From: Alcanivorax sp. S6407
GTDB taxonomy: Bacteria > Pseudomonadota > Gammaproteobacteria > Pseudomonadales > Alcanivoracaceae
NCBI RefSeq assembly: GCF_023016115.1
Contig: NZ_JALKBH010000002.1
Coordinates: 310,001 to 374,000 of the forward strand
DNA: 64,000 nucleotides
Reading direction: 5' to 3'
In this document: piece after piece, positions 55,487 to 63,948 of the stretch
Layout of the letters: the number at the start of each line of letters is the position of its first letter
Numbering within the stretch: position 1 is the first letter of the stretch
Notes under the pieces: model-generated
Told to the model about the DNA's origin: nothing
Databases searched by the model: none
Seen by the model: only the letters and a program-made list of their open reading frames with translations
Program-made: the position numbers and the translations under genes

Positions 55487-56335
55487 TTGTCTATGCCCGT
55501 TTCCCGCTCAAGGCCAGCCCTTCGTTATCGCACCAGTGAAGCCTTGCTGGGTGCTCATCTGGAGCGCCTGCAACAACGTCACGGCATGGCCCTGTGGATG
55601 ATTACCCGTATCCGAGACAACGCCATGTGGTTGCTGCAGGTCAATGATCAGCACTACGGGCTCAAACAGGGACACTGTATCGAGTGGGAGCGCAGCTACT
55701 GTATCCGCATGGTGGAACGGGGGGCGCCCTGTATCGTTGCCGACACCCGAGAAAACCCCGTCTACCAGTCCGCACCGATCAACAGCAACCTGCAGATTGG
55801 CGCCTATGTGGGCCTGCCACTGCTGGATTCACGGGACCAACTGTTCGGCACCCTCTGCGCTCTGGATCCCGAGGCACAACCGGCCACTCTGCAGGATAGA
55901 CTGGGCGAGCTGGAACACGACGCCGCACTGATCAGTTACACCCTGGAGCACGCCTTGCTCGATGCCCAGCAACAGCGATTAACGACCTTCATCGAACATC
56001 CAGATCGTTGCGACGATACCGGGCTGCCCGGCGCCAAAGGGTGGCAGGATATTTTCCAACAGGAACAGGATAATTGCCGAAATCTCGGTGTCACATCAGC
56101 GGTGATGCATCTGCAGGCCCCCCATGACGCGGACAGCCTGGTCATTGCCGATTCACTGGCCGCCCTGCTGCGTGACCAGGACAGCGTGGCACACCTGGGC
56201 GACAATCACTTCGGCATTCTGCTCACAGATACCGATGATGAGAAAGCGGCTTCCGTCGCTCACCGTATTCGCGATGCACTCAATGCCAAACGCATGCTGG
56301 TGAGGCTTCAGCAGGAACCACTGACACCCTTCTGA
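55487..56335 (+). CDS. GAF domain protein with degenerate GGDEF-like tail
   Basis: The 282-aa cytoplasmic protein has a GAF domain (about 10-150: HGMALWMITRIRDNAMWLLQ, SYCIRMVERGAPCIVADTRENP, IGAYVGLPLLDSRDQLFGTLCALD). A shorter C-terminal region (about 185-275) follows the diguanylate-cyclase fold but has VAHLGDNHFGILL where GGDEF should be, so it is probably not catalytic. TTG (55487) or ATG (55493) may start it. It lies between a response regulator and a histidine kinase. Confidence 0.75.
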   Translation: MSMPVSRSRPALRYRTSEALLGAHLERLQQRHGMALWMITRIRDNAMWLLQVNDQHYGLKQGHCIEWERSYCIRMVERGAPCIVADTRENPVYQSAPINSNLQIGAYVGLPLLDSRDQLFGTLCALDPEAQPATLQDRLGELEHDAALISYTLEHALLDAQQQRLTTFIEHPDRCDDTGLPGAKGWQDIFQQEQDNCRNLGVTSAVMHLQAPHDADSLVIADSLAALLRDQDSVAHLGDNHFGILLTDTDDEKAASVAHRIRDALNAKRMLVRLQQEPLTPF

Positions 56336-56345
56336 GCCAAAAAAT

Positions 56346-57605
56346 TCAGAAGCGCACTTCCACCTGGGTACCCTGCCCCGGTTCACTGGCTACCATTACA
56401 CCCCATTGGTAACGCTCACATAAGCGCTGCACGATAGCCAGGCCCAGACCATGCCCACTTTCCTTGCTGTCACCGCGCTGGAATGGCTTCATCATCCGGT
56501 CCAGTTCAGAACGTTCCATCCCCACGCCAGCATCCACCACCTGCACAGCACCATTTTCAATGACAATGGACACTTCTCCCGAGCCACTGTAATTGACCGC
56601 GTTACGGACAAGGTTGTTTAACAAGATAGTCAGTACCGCCTCCGGCGCCTCGACTTTCATCAATGCCCGCTGACGAACCTGCAGTCTGATATGTTTTCGC
56701 TCCGCCAGTGGAGACAGCCGCTCCATCAGATTAACCGCAAGATCATTGACGATGATCACTTCACTGTCCTGGCTGGTTTGCTCGGTACGCGCCAGCATCA
56801 ACAGGGTTTCAAGGGTCGCCTCCATATCGTCTACCGTATCTTCCATCCGGCGAATCAACGGGCGGTCCCCAATCTGGCTGACCAGTAACTCCAGATTGCT
56901 GCGAAACACCGCCAGGGGAGTACGCAGCTCGTGGCTGGCGTCACGGGTGAACTGTCGCTCCCTTTCCACAAAGGTCACCAGGCGGTCAGCGTAACTCTCC
57001 AACGCGCCCAGCAATACGGAAACTTCACTCTCCGCATCCGCTTCAATATCACTGAGGTCAGGGCGTGCCAGGCCGGGATTGTCCACCGGCACCTGACGCA
57101 ACCGGTCGGACAGTTGCACCAGGGGAGACAACAGTTCACGGGATTTCTTCCAGCCGAGAAATGAGGTGATATAGATCACCAGCAACACACCGGTGAGTGG
57201 CAAAATGCCGAACAGAAAGGCCAGAACGGAAACCCGCTGCTCATCAAAGATCAGATACAACCGGGCATCGTTATGACGTTCGATATAGACGATGGGGCGC
57301 TCGTTGCCGAGCTCTACACGGTGATAACCATCGGGCATGGCCTGCAATACCGCCGGAATATCATCCTGAACCGCATCGCTGGACAGTAGCCCCAGCAGAT
57401 GGCGAGTGTTGGGGCGCGGCTGTGCAGGATTGGCCTCAACCAGGGACCAGTAATGTTCTGCCTCCTTGATCAAGGCCTGCTTTACCAGAACCTGCTCGAT
57501 AATGTTGGCCGTCGCCCACACTCCGAGTACCGTGGCCATGCTGATCAACAACAACTGGATCAGATAGACACGGGTGAGGCGATGCTGAACCCCGGACTTT
57601 TTCAT
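56346..57605 (-). CDS. Sensor histidine kinase
   Basis: The 419-aa membrane kinase has TM1 (about 12-32), a periplasmic domain, TM2 (about 128-148), a HAMP-like linker, the H-box RDASHELRTPLAVFRSNLE (phospho-His about residue 225), the N-box NNLVRNAVNYSG, DAGVGM and HGLGLAIVQRL. It converges on the response regulator and GAF genes, which is unusual for a pair but suggests cognate function. A 10-bp gap separates it from the GAF gene. Confidence 0.92.
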   Translation of the reverse strand: MKKSGVQHRLTRVYLIQLLLISMATVLGVWATANIIEQVLVKQALIKEAEHYWSLVEANPAQPRPNTRHLLGLLSSDAVQDDIPAVLQAMPDGYHRVELGNERPIVYIERHNDARLYLIFDEQRVSVLAFLFGILPLTGVLLVIYITSFLGWKKSRELLSPLVQLSDRLRQVPVDNPGLARPDLSDIEADAESEVSVLLGALESYADRLVTFVERERQFTRDASHELRTPLAVFRSNLELLVSQIGDRPLIRRMEDTVDDMEATLETLLMLARTEQTSQDSEVIIVNDLAVNLMERLSPLAERKHIRLQVRQRALMKVEAPEAVLTILLNNLVRNAVNYSGSGEVSIVIENGAVQVVDAGVGMERSELDRMMKPFQRGDSKESGHGLGLAIVQRLCERYQWGVMVASEPGQGTQVEVRF

Positions 57606-57650
57606 GCCGTTCCTTAACCGGTACAGGACAGGATCTGGCCTTGGCCTCCG

Positions 57651-58658
57651 TTACTCAGGGCGAGCAAAACGGTAGTGAGCCACAAACCATTCATCACCCT
57701 CACCATAGTTAAACAGCTCGGCACATGCCATGAAAAACATCCTCCAGCGCTGCAGCCAGCGCCGCCCCTCACCGGCACCATACAGTTCGTCCAGCAAGGT
57801 GATAAGGGTTTTCTGGTGCCTGTCCGCCAACACCAGCCAGGCCTCCAGAGTCCGTCCGTAGTGGGTACCGTTCACCGCCCAACGCTGCTCTTCCAGAAGC
57901 TTGCCAGCACATTCCGGCAACCAGTCCCAGGACGGCATCATGCCACCGGAAAAAAAGTTGCGGGCCATCCAGTCATTGCTGCCCTTGTCTTCAAAAAGAT
58001 AGGTCAGTTCGCGATGACAGAACACATGAACGAACAGTTTCCCGCCCGGTACCAGCCAGTCGTGGATTCTGGCCATCAGGGTGCGGTGGTTGCGCATGTG
58101 CTCGAACATTTCCACCGACACCACGCGATCAAATTGCTTGTCAGGAGTAAAAGCCGCGGCGTCAGCGGTAATCACCTCAAGATTACTCAGGCCACGCTCA
58201 TTGGCCCGGGCCAGAATAAATTCCCGTTGCGACGCCGAATTGGAGATCGCGGTGATCTGACTGCCCGGATAATGCTCCGCCATCCACAGGGTCAGGGATC
58301 CCCAGCCACAGCCCATTTCCAGAATATTCTGCCCGTCGGCCAGTTCCGCCCTTTCACAGGTCAGGGCCAGCATGGCAGCTTCAGCCTCTGCCAGGGTACT
58401 GGTCTCGCTGGGCCAGTAGCCACTGGAATACTTCAGGTGCGGGCCCAGCACCTTTTCATAAAAGCGGGCATCCACTTCGTAATGCTGCTCATTGGCGGCA
58501 TCCTGATCCACCGCCACCGGAGACGTACCCAATACCTCGTTCAGTGCCTGAGGCTTGCGCTCGTGCTCCTGCTGCAGGCGCTTGCCCAGCAGACGACGAA
58601 TACCAAAACGAACCAGCGGGTCCGGCAACAAACCGGATTCAGCCATCTGAATAATCAT
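57651..58658 (-). CDS. Cyclopropane-fatty-acid-synthase-like methyltransferase
   Basis: The 335-aa SAM-dependent enzyme has the SAM-binding ILEMGCGWGSLTLWMAEHYPG (about 112-132), the HLKYSSGYWPSE substrate segment and VEMFEHMRNH. CFA synthase-type enzymes methylate double bonds of phospholipid acyl chains. It is smaller than E. coli Cfa (382 aa), lacking part of the N-terminal lipid domain. It is coupled to a DUF1295 gene (ATGA), pointing to a modified-lipid pathway. Confidence 0.85.
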   Translation of the reverse strand: MIIQMAESGLLPDPLVRFGIRRLLGKRLQQEHERKPQALNEVLGTSPVAVDQDAANEQHYEVDARFYEKVLGPHLKYSSGYWPSETSTLAEAEAAMLALTCERAELADGQNILEMGCGWGSLTLWMAEHYPGSQITAISNSASQREFILARANERGLSNLEVITADAAAFTPDKQFDRVVSVEMFEHMRNHRTLMARIHDWLVPGGKLFVHVFCHRELTYLFEDKGSNDWMARNFFSGGMMPSWDWLPECAGKLLEEQRWAVNGTHYGRTLEAWLVLADRHQKTLITLLDELYGAGEGRRWLQRWRMFFMACAELFNYGEGDEWFVAHYRFARPE

Positions 58659-59425
58659 GCGGTGGGTCTCCTGGGAAAAAAGGCACTAGTGGTACGCTGA
58701 TAATCCCGGTAATCATCACCCCGGGATTTGATGGCTTGCTTTTCGGTGTAGGGAATACCGGTAACAAACCAGAGAAACAGAAACATGGCCAGGGGCAGAA
58801 GCCACAACCAACCAGCATGGCTGGCACCAACGGCGATTAGTGGGTAACTGATCCAGTGCAACCACTCAAAGAAATAATTTGGATGGCGGGAATAACGCCA
58901 CAGCCCTTCGCGACAGGTCTTGCCCCGGTTGGCGGGGTTGACCCGGAAACGACTCAACTGTCTGTCCGCCAGCCCTTCACCACCGATCGCCAAAAGACCC
59001 AGCAAAAAGCCAACCAGTACGGCCAGTGGATGCCATTGCAACTGCTCACCAATCACCTTGAAAGTGAGCGCAAAACCCCAAGCCAGCAACGCCTGGCCCC
59101 AGAAGAACAACAGGAACACCGGTTGCGCCTTGTCTCCCAATGCCTCTCGCATGGCGGCATAGCGACCATCTTCCTCATTGTCCTGACTGACTCTGCGGAA
59201 GATGTGCCCACCCAAGCGCAACGACCAGCAAGCCAGAAGGACAAGAGCTGCCAGTCGGGGAATCAGATCACCCTCTCCCCACAACAAAAAGGCAGCACCG
59301 GTGATCCCGGTGGCCCAGGACCAGAACACATCGACCCAACCGGCGTTACCGGTGGCGCGCTGGTGCCACCACATCAAGGTGGCAACCAGCAGAAGCAATA
59401 ACAACCAAAAGACCGCGCTATCCAT
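58655..59425 (-). CDS. DUF1295 membrane reductase-like protein
   Basis: The 256-aa protein has six to seven membrane helices and the DUF1295/ICMT-like C-terminal signature GLWRYSRHPNYFFEWLHWISYP, then PYTEKQAIKSRGDDYRDYQRTTSAF. Related folds reduce steroid or lipid double bonds or methylate prenyl groups. The start at MDSAVFWLL overlaps the DUF2878 stop by 8 bp. Confidence 0.85.
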   Translation of the reverse strand: MDSAVFWLLLLLLVATLMWWHQRATGNAGWVDVFWSWATGITGAAFLLWGEGDLIPRLAALVLLACWSLRLGGHIFRRVSQDNEEDGRYAAMREALGDKAQPVFLLFFWGQALLAWGFALTFKVIGEQLQWHPLAVLVGFLLGLLAIGGEGLADRQLSRFRVNPANRGKTCREGLWRYSRHPNYFFEWLHWISYPLIAVGASHAGWLWLLPLAMFLFLWFVTGIPYTEKQAIKSRGDDYRDYQRTTSAFFPRRPTA

Positions 59426-59981
59426 GATCACGTATTCCGTCCCTGACCCACTTGTTGTCGGGCTTGTCTCGCCACCGGGCCAAAGCGGCAAACAAAGGCA
59501 CCACCATTGCCCAGACCGAGCCGTAAAGCACCATCAATTGCCATTCACCTGAGGGTGCCTGGGCCGCACCCAACCTGATTCCCATCAACACTGACACGGC
59601 TCCACCAATACCGCCAAACGCCATTGCAATCAGGGGGCGTGTCTGCAACCAGGCGAGACAATAAAAGAAGCTCACCGCGAAACCACCCCACAGCGCCCAT
59701 ATCCAGCCTGGAGCCAGCCAGCGGGAGGTCCAGTCAACATAGGTGATACTACCTGACACCAACCACAGAGGTTCGAGCAGCAGGCAAGCCAGAAAGCCTG
59801 CCACTAACATGCACACGTCTCGTTTCCAGTCCGCGCCGGCAATAAACATCAGCGCACACATCACAAACAGCACCACCCACGCCAGGTGGGGGGTGCCACT
59901 GGCAGCCCCCAACACCGCGGCAGGCCACAGTAATTGAAAGCCCGCCAGGTTGATCCAGAAAGCAAGGGTGTGGGTTTTCAT
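59418..59981 (-). CDS. DUF2878 membrane protein
   Basis: The 187-aa protein has six hydrophobic segments (LAFWINLAGFQLLWPAAVLG first), matching DUF2878. These proteins recur with CFA-synthase-like and DUF1295 genes; the role is unknown. It is the first gene of this three-gene operon, divergent from the lipoprotein at 60068. Confidence 0.8.
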   Translation of the reverse strand: MKTHTLAFWINLAGFQLLWPAAVLGAASGTPHLAWVVLFVMCALMFIAGADWKRDVCMLVAGFLACLLLEPLWLVSGSITYVDWTSRWLAPGWIWALWGGFAVSFFYCLAWLQTRPLIAMAFGGIGGAVSVLMGIRLGAAQAPSGEWQLMVLYGSVWAMVVPLFAALARWRDKPDNKWVRDGIRDHG

Positions 59982-60067
59982 ATGCGTATCCTCAGGCAGA
60001 TCTCGTCAACAGGCTGTGAAACACCACCTTCACAAGCGTCTCACTGATGCTGTTCGATGCTAGTGAT

Positions 60068-60673
60068 ATGAACCATTGGCGATTAATAACATTGTTGGCC
60101 GCAACCGGAGCCCTTTGGGGGTGCAGCAGTGCGCCGGCTGGCCCTTATGGCTATACCTCTTCCTATCTGAATGAACGCAGCCGCTGTGAGGACCACCAGG
60201 CTCCCACCGCCGCGCGGGTAGATCGTTTTATTGCTTTTTATGACCAACTGGAAAGCGGCCAGCCTGTTGACGGGATTGAAACGATTTACGCTGAAGAGGT
60301 GTATTTCAACGATACCCTGATCACCTTGCGCGGACGCGATGCCCTGCAAGCGCACCTCCAGAAAACAGCCAATAACCTGGACAGCCTCTCCGTCACTCTG
60401 CTGGACGTACTACAGCCCTCACACGCAAACGACAGCACCGACAGGAAACAGCCCGGAGCCACATATCTGGTGTGGGAAATGGAGGCGCAGTTCCGGCTGT
60501 TAGGCAAAAACCGGCTCTCTCACACGCTTGGTATCAGTCAGCTGTGCTTTAACCGCGAAGGTCAGGTGACCTTCCATCAGGATTTCTGGGACAGCAGTCA
60601 GGGCCTGGATCAACATTTACCGATATTGGGACCACCCACACGATGGCTACGCAAGCATTCCGACACGCAATGA
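60068..60673 (+). CDS. SnoaL/NTF2-like lipoprotein
   Basis: The 201-aa protein has a lipoprotein signal (LAATGALWGC, Cys19 lipidation). An NTF2-like domain follows (RVDRFIAFYDQL...DGIETIYAEEVYFNDTLITLRGRDALQAHLQKT), often found in small-molecule binding or cyclase/isomerase proteins. It overlaps the next gene by about 30 bp and faces the CFA operon divergently. Confidence 0.75.
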   Translation: MNHWRLITLLAATGALWGCSSAPAGPYGYTSSYLNERSRCEDHQAPTAARVDRFIAFYDQLESGQPVDGIETIYAEEVYFNDTLITLRGRDALQAHLQKTANNLDSLSVTLLDVLQPSHANDSTDRKQPGATYLVWEMEAQFRLLGKNRLSHTLGISQLCFNREGQVTFHQDFWDSSQGLDQHLPILGPPTRWLRKHSDTQ

Positions 60674-61179
60674 CTCCAGTCCTGCGGCTGTGCGTTGTAC
60701 TGGGTATGACCATTGCTCCATTTCAGGCAACGGCAGATGACCAGTGGCAACGCTGCCAGCGCGCCGATGTGAAAGCACTCAAGGTATTCACTGTGGGTGA
60801 AGCCGCTCTCTACCGGCAGGACTGTAATGTGGACGATCTCCTCAGCCCGCCGCTCAAATTGTCGTTCCGGTATTTTCGGGAAGTCCCAGGCGATGCCTTC
60901 GCCAAGGCAGCCATGCACTTTCTCGAGAAGAACCTTGATGAATCGCGCTTTGAGCGTCTGCAACCGGCACTGGCGGAGTTCAACCAGTATTACCAGGACG
61001 TGGACGATGGCGATGCCTACACCATGATCTATGCCAATGGCGGTCTGACGCTGGCCCTGAACGGAGAGCCGTTGACGGCAAAACAGGGTGAAGATTTCGC
61101 CCGTGCCTACCTCACCATCTGGTTTGGACCGACGCCCTACTCTCCAGCGATGAAGGAAACCCTGCTGGGGCAACGCTGA
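60643..61179 (+). CDS. Chalcone-isomerase-like secreted protein
   Basis: The 178-aa protein has a signal peptide (to about residue 32). Its chalcone isomerase-like domain shows KVFTVGEAALYRQDC, KLSFRYFREVPGDAFAKAAMHFLEKN, YTMIYANGGLTLALNGEPL and FARAYLTIWFG. Bacterial members of this group are thought to bind lipids; plant-like catalysis is not implied. It is probably part of the modified-lipid cluster. Confidence 0.82.
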   Translation: MATQAFRHAMTPVLRLCVVLGMTIAPFQATADDQWQRCQRADVKALKVFTVGEAALYRQDCNVDDLLSPPLKLSFRYFREVPGDAFAKAAMHFLEKNLDESRFERLQPALAEFNQYYQDVDDGDAYTMIYANGGLTLALNGEPLTAKQGEDFARAYLTIWFGPTPYSPAMKETLLGQR

Positions 61180-61259
61180 GCAGCAACGGTTGCGCCCCGG
61201 CGAAACAGCCCGGATACTGACGATATAACAAACATAGTCCGTTTCGGGGAAACCACAGC

Positions 61260-62051
61260 ATGGCATCGCTGTTTCACGTCATCGCCACCGCCTCTCACCA
61301 TCTCCGTCAAGCTGACCGCACTATCGCTCTCAAGGGCACCGCGGCGTTCCTGATGGCGGCCACTCTGGTGTCCGTGATCCTCACCGGGATCGCGGTGTTG
61401 ATTGTGGGCGAACGTGACTGGCTATCGGCACTGGTACTGGCGGTAGCCCTGCCCCTGATCCTGATTACCCCGTTACTCTACCTGTTCGCCACCCGGCTGA
61501 TCGCCCTGGACCGACATAACCGCGAGCTGCAACAGGCCGCCCGGGAAGATCACCTCACCGGCGTGTTCAACCGTCCCCACCTGCTGGGCATGCTGGAACG
61601 GGAACTGGCTCTGAGTCAGCGCCACAATTACAACGTGTCGGTTCTGCTGATCGAAATTGCTGACTTCAGTCAGCTGCTGGATGAACAGGGACGCAGTGTG
61701 GGCGAGCAGGCTTTGCGGTTGTTTGCAGACTGCATTGCCGAAAAAATTCGTGAGAGTGACCTGTTTGGCCGTTTTGATGGCGCCCAATTCCTGCTGGTGC
61801 TTCCGCACACCAGTTTCGAAGATGCCACTCGTATGGGGGAAGGATTACGCGCCATTGTGGCCACCCTCAAGCTGGACGGCCGTATCCAGGATGATGGCAC
61901 CCGCCCCTTCGTCTCGGTCGCAGCCAAGATTGGCGCGGCCAGTACCGAAAACAGTGGCAGGAATCTGAACACGCTACTGAACGAAGCCGACTACTCCCTT
62001 TACCAGAACCGCAACGAGCGCCGGGACAAGCCCCCTGCCGCCGGAGCATAA
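61260..62051 (+). CDS. Membrane GGDEF-family protein with degenerate active site
   Basis: The 263-aa protein has two membrane helices (about 26-50, 56-78), a short coiled linker (NRELQQAAREDHLTGVFNR) and a GGDEF-fold domain. The active-site loop reads GRFDGAQF in place of GGDEF, so it is unlikely to make c-di-GMP and may bind GTP or c-di-GMP as a sensor. Transcribed alone. Confidence 0.82.
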   Translation: MASLFHVIATASHHLRQADRTIALKGTAAFLMAATLVSVILTGIAVLIVGERDWLSALVLAVALPLILITPLLYLFATRLIALDRHNRELQQAAREDHLTGVFNRPHLLGMLERELALSQRHNYNVSVLLIEIADFSQLLDEQGRSVGEQALRLFADCIAEKIRESDLFGRFDGAQFLLVLPHTSFEDATRMGEGLRAIVATLKLDGRIQDDGTRPFVSVAAKIGAASTENSGRNLNTLLNEADYSLYQNRNERRDKPPAAGA

Positions 62052-62336
62052 CAAGCGCAACAGCTCTTGCCTAAACAGACCCAGGTCAATGGCAGAGAGA
62101 ACGGTTGCGCCACGCTTTTCCCGTCACAACTGAAGCACAAGAACAACACTTACCCGTCGTCTCAATGCCCCCTTACGGCAACAGAAAAACATTCCATCAC
62201 CATTAACGTAATACCAAATCATTAACAATTCATAAGGCTTTATTGTTAATTTTCTTTCGCTATTGCCATAAAACCGACAAATAGTTTCTCCCTTTGTAAA
62301 TTTTCTTATTAATCTCTCGAAGGAGGATTTACACCG
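62052..62336. promoter_or_regulatory. AT-rich promoter/leader region of the OmpA-like gene
   Basis: About 285 bp, strongly AT-rich from 62195, with repeated ATTAAC-type motifs. It ends in an unusually strong AAGGAGG (62320-62326). Confidence 0.5.
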
Positions 62337-62348
62337 ATGAGCGGCTAA
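62337..62348 (+). CDS. Possible 3-codon leader ORF (MSG) upstream of ompA-like gene
   Basis: ATG AGC GGC TAA follows AAGGAGG at a 10-nt spacing, 54 bp before the real start. ACACCG (62331-62336) can pair with CGGTGT (62361-62366), forming a hairpin around it. It could be a leader controlling translation, or a chance match. Confidence 0.35.
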   Translation: MSG

Positions 62349-62401
62349 CCAACACTGTGCCGGTGTTTGTTCTGCCTATTGATATAAAAAGGAAGGAGTC
62401 T

Positions 62402-63586
62402 ATGAACGCTAAACGTTTTTTGGCTGCGAGCATTGCTTGCGCATCGGTGACTGCCACTTCTGCAGTGATGGCCGAGGGTATGCCCGAGCGTTATTTCTAT
62501 TTTGGTGGCCACATCAGCGAGAACTGGATTGATCTGGGAGATCACTACGAGCCTGATACCGGCAGCTATGACAACGAAGTCACCCTGCCCGGTGCGCAGC
62601 TGGGTTATCGCTTCAACCGCGACTGGTCTGTCCAGGCATGGTGGGAACGTAATAACTCCAACACCGATCTGTTCGGCGACGTGGACATCAACATTGCTCA
62701 GGCAGCCCTGCGCAAGCATTTCTACGGCAGCTCCTCCTTTGAACCCTATGTAGGTATTGGTGCCGGTGAATTCCGTGCCGAGCCCAGCAGTGACAGCAGC
62801 AACGACTACCAGGAAACCATCGGTACCCTGGAAGCCGGTTTCCAGACCCTGCTGCACCCGCATTTCATCCTGGACGTGGGCGCTCGCCCCTACTACGCCT
62901 TTGACAGCGAGCGCTGGGACGCAGAAATCTATGCTGGCCTGAACTTCCTGATCGGCGCCACCGACGGCGGTGACGACGAGGAAGAAGAGCAGGAAGAACA
63001 ACCGGCACCGGTAGATAACATCGTTTCCGACAGCGACGGTGACGGCGTACCGGACGAGCAGGATCAGTGCTCCGGCACCCCGGCTGGCGCCCAGGTCGAT
63101 GCCACTGGCTGCGAACTGGATGATGATGGCGACGGCGTTGCCAACAGCAAGGACCAGTGTGCTGACACTCCTGCAGGTGCCCTGGTGGATGAAACCGGTT
63201 GTCAGCAGTATCTGGACAAGGATGTGAAGGAAACCCTGCATGTGCAGTTCGAGCACAACAAGGCAGAAGTGACCAAGAGCTCCTACCCGGATCTCGGTAA
63301 CCTTGCCCAGAAAATGCGCGAGTACCCGTCTGCTGACCTGATTCTGGAAGGTCATACTGACAGTACTGGCTCTGCTGCCTACAACAAGAACATCTCTCAG
63401 CAACGTGCTGAAGCTGTGAAACGTGTTCTGGTTGATGAGTACGAGATCAGTGCGGATCGCATAACCGCAGAGGGCTACGGTGAAGAGCAGCCGATCGCGG
63501 ACAATGGCACAGCTGAAGGTCGCGCTGAAAACCGTCGTGTTGAGGCCATCATGAAAGCCACCACCAAGGAAGCCCAGTTCCAGTAA
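62402..63586 (+). CDS. OmpA-family outer membrane protein
   Basis: The 394-aa protein has a signal peptide (MNAKRFLAASIACASVTATS, cleavage near residue 24) and an eight-stranded barrel (about 25-195). An acidic linker (DEEEEQEEQPAP) and thrombospondin type 3 calcium-binding repeats follow (SDSDGDGVPDEQDQC, DDDGDGVANSKDQC). The C-terminal OmpA peptidoglycan-binding domain shows VQFEHNKAEVTKSSYPDL and ILEGHTDSTGSAAYN. It links outer membrane and cell wall. The start has AAGGAAGGAG. Confidence 0.93.
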   Translation: MNAKRFLAASIACASVTATSAVMAEGMPERYFYFGGHISENWIDLGDHYEPDTGSYDNEVTLPGAQLGYRFNRDWSVQAWWERNNSNTDLFGDVDINIAQAALRKHFYGSSSFEPYVGIGAGEFRAEPSSDSSNDYQETIGTLEAGFQTLLHPHFILDVGARPYYAFDSERWDAEIYAGLNFLIGATDGGDDEEEEQEEQPAPVDNIVSDSDGDGVPDEQDQCSGTPAGAQVDATGCELDDDGDGVANSKDQCADTPAGALVDETGCQQYLDKDVKETLHVQFEHNKAEVTKSSYPDLGNLAQKMREYPSADLILEGHTDSTGSAAYNKNISQQRAEAVKRVLVDEYEISADRITAEGYGEEQPIADNGTAEGRAENRRVEAIMKATTKEAQFQ

Positions 63587-63602
63587 GGAACACTTCCAGA
63601 GC

Positions 63603-63636
63603 AAAAAAAAGGGCCGACTTTGTCGGCCCTTTTTTT
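63603..63636 (+). terminator. Terminator of the OmpA-family gene
   Basis: The stem GGGCCGAC / GTCGGCCC with a TTT loop is flanked by A8 and T7. Confidence 0.9.
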
Positions 63637-63638
63637 AT

Positions 63639-63730
63639 CCCGCTTCGCGGCTGCAACACGCTTCACGCAACAAGCGGCACGCAAAGATCAAAACAGGATT
63701 TACCACAGAGGGCACAGAGCTCACTGAGGG
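63639..63730 (+). repeat. Post-terminator repeat element, copy 4, plus CACAGAG repeat
   Basis: 63639-63682 reads CCCGCTTCGCGGCTGCAACA, CGCTTCACGCAACAAGCGGC, ACGC. It is followed at 63699-63730 by TTTACCACAGAGGGCACAGA and GCTCACTGAGGG, the inverse of 15303-15333. Confidence 0.72.
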
Positions 63731-63869
63731 CGGAGTAAAGCGCTGGAGCAGCAGATTCCCGCAAACCCGCGATGAACCCTTTATTATACTAGTGCTTTAT
63801 GCTGCTGCGGGGCAGCAGCAGGGTTTTCGCCTTTAATATATCTTCGAAGGCGCTGCAGGAGCTCGGGAA

Positions 63870-63948
63870 CTTTCCTGGGGTTTTCTATCCAATCGAGCGT
63901 AGCTTGTAGCTTGTAGCTTGTAGCTTGTAGCTTGTAGCTTGTAGCTCA
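63870..63948. repeat. Composite element, truncated copy 3, with (TAGCTTG)6
   Basis: Only the distal part is present: GGGAACTTTCCTGGGGTTTTC, TATCCAATCGAGCG, then six TAGCTTG and one TAGCTCA (63900-63948). The array overlaps the stop codon of the final gene. Confidence 0.82.

Noticed and set aside
62345-63604. A 419-codon minus-strand frame over the OmpA-family gene
   Set aside because: Hydrophobic shadow of a gene with signal peptide, TSP3 repeats and OmpA domain.
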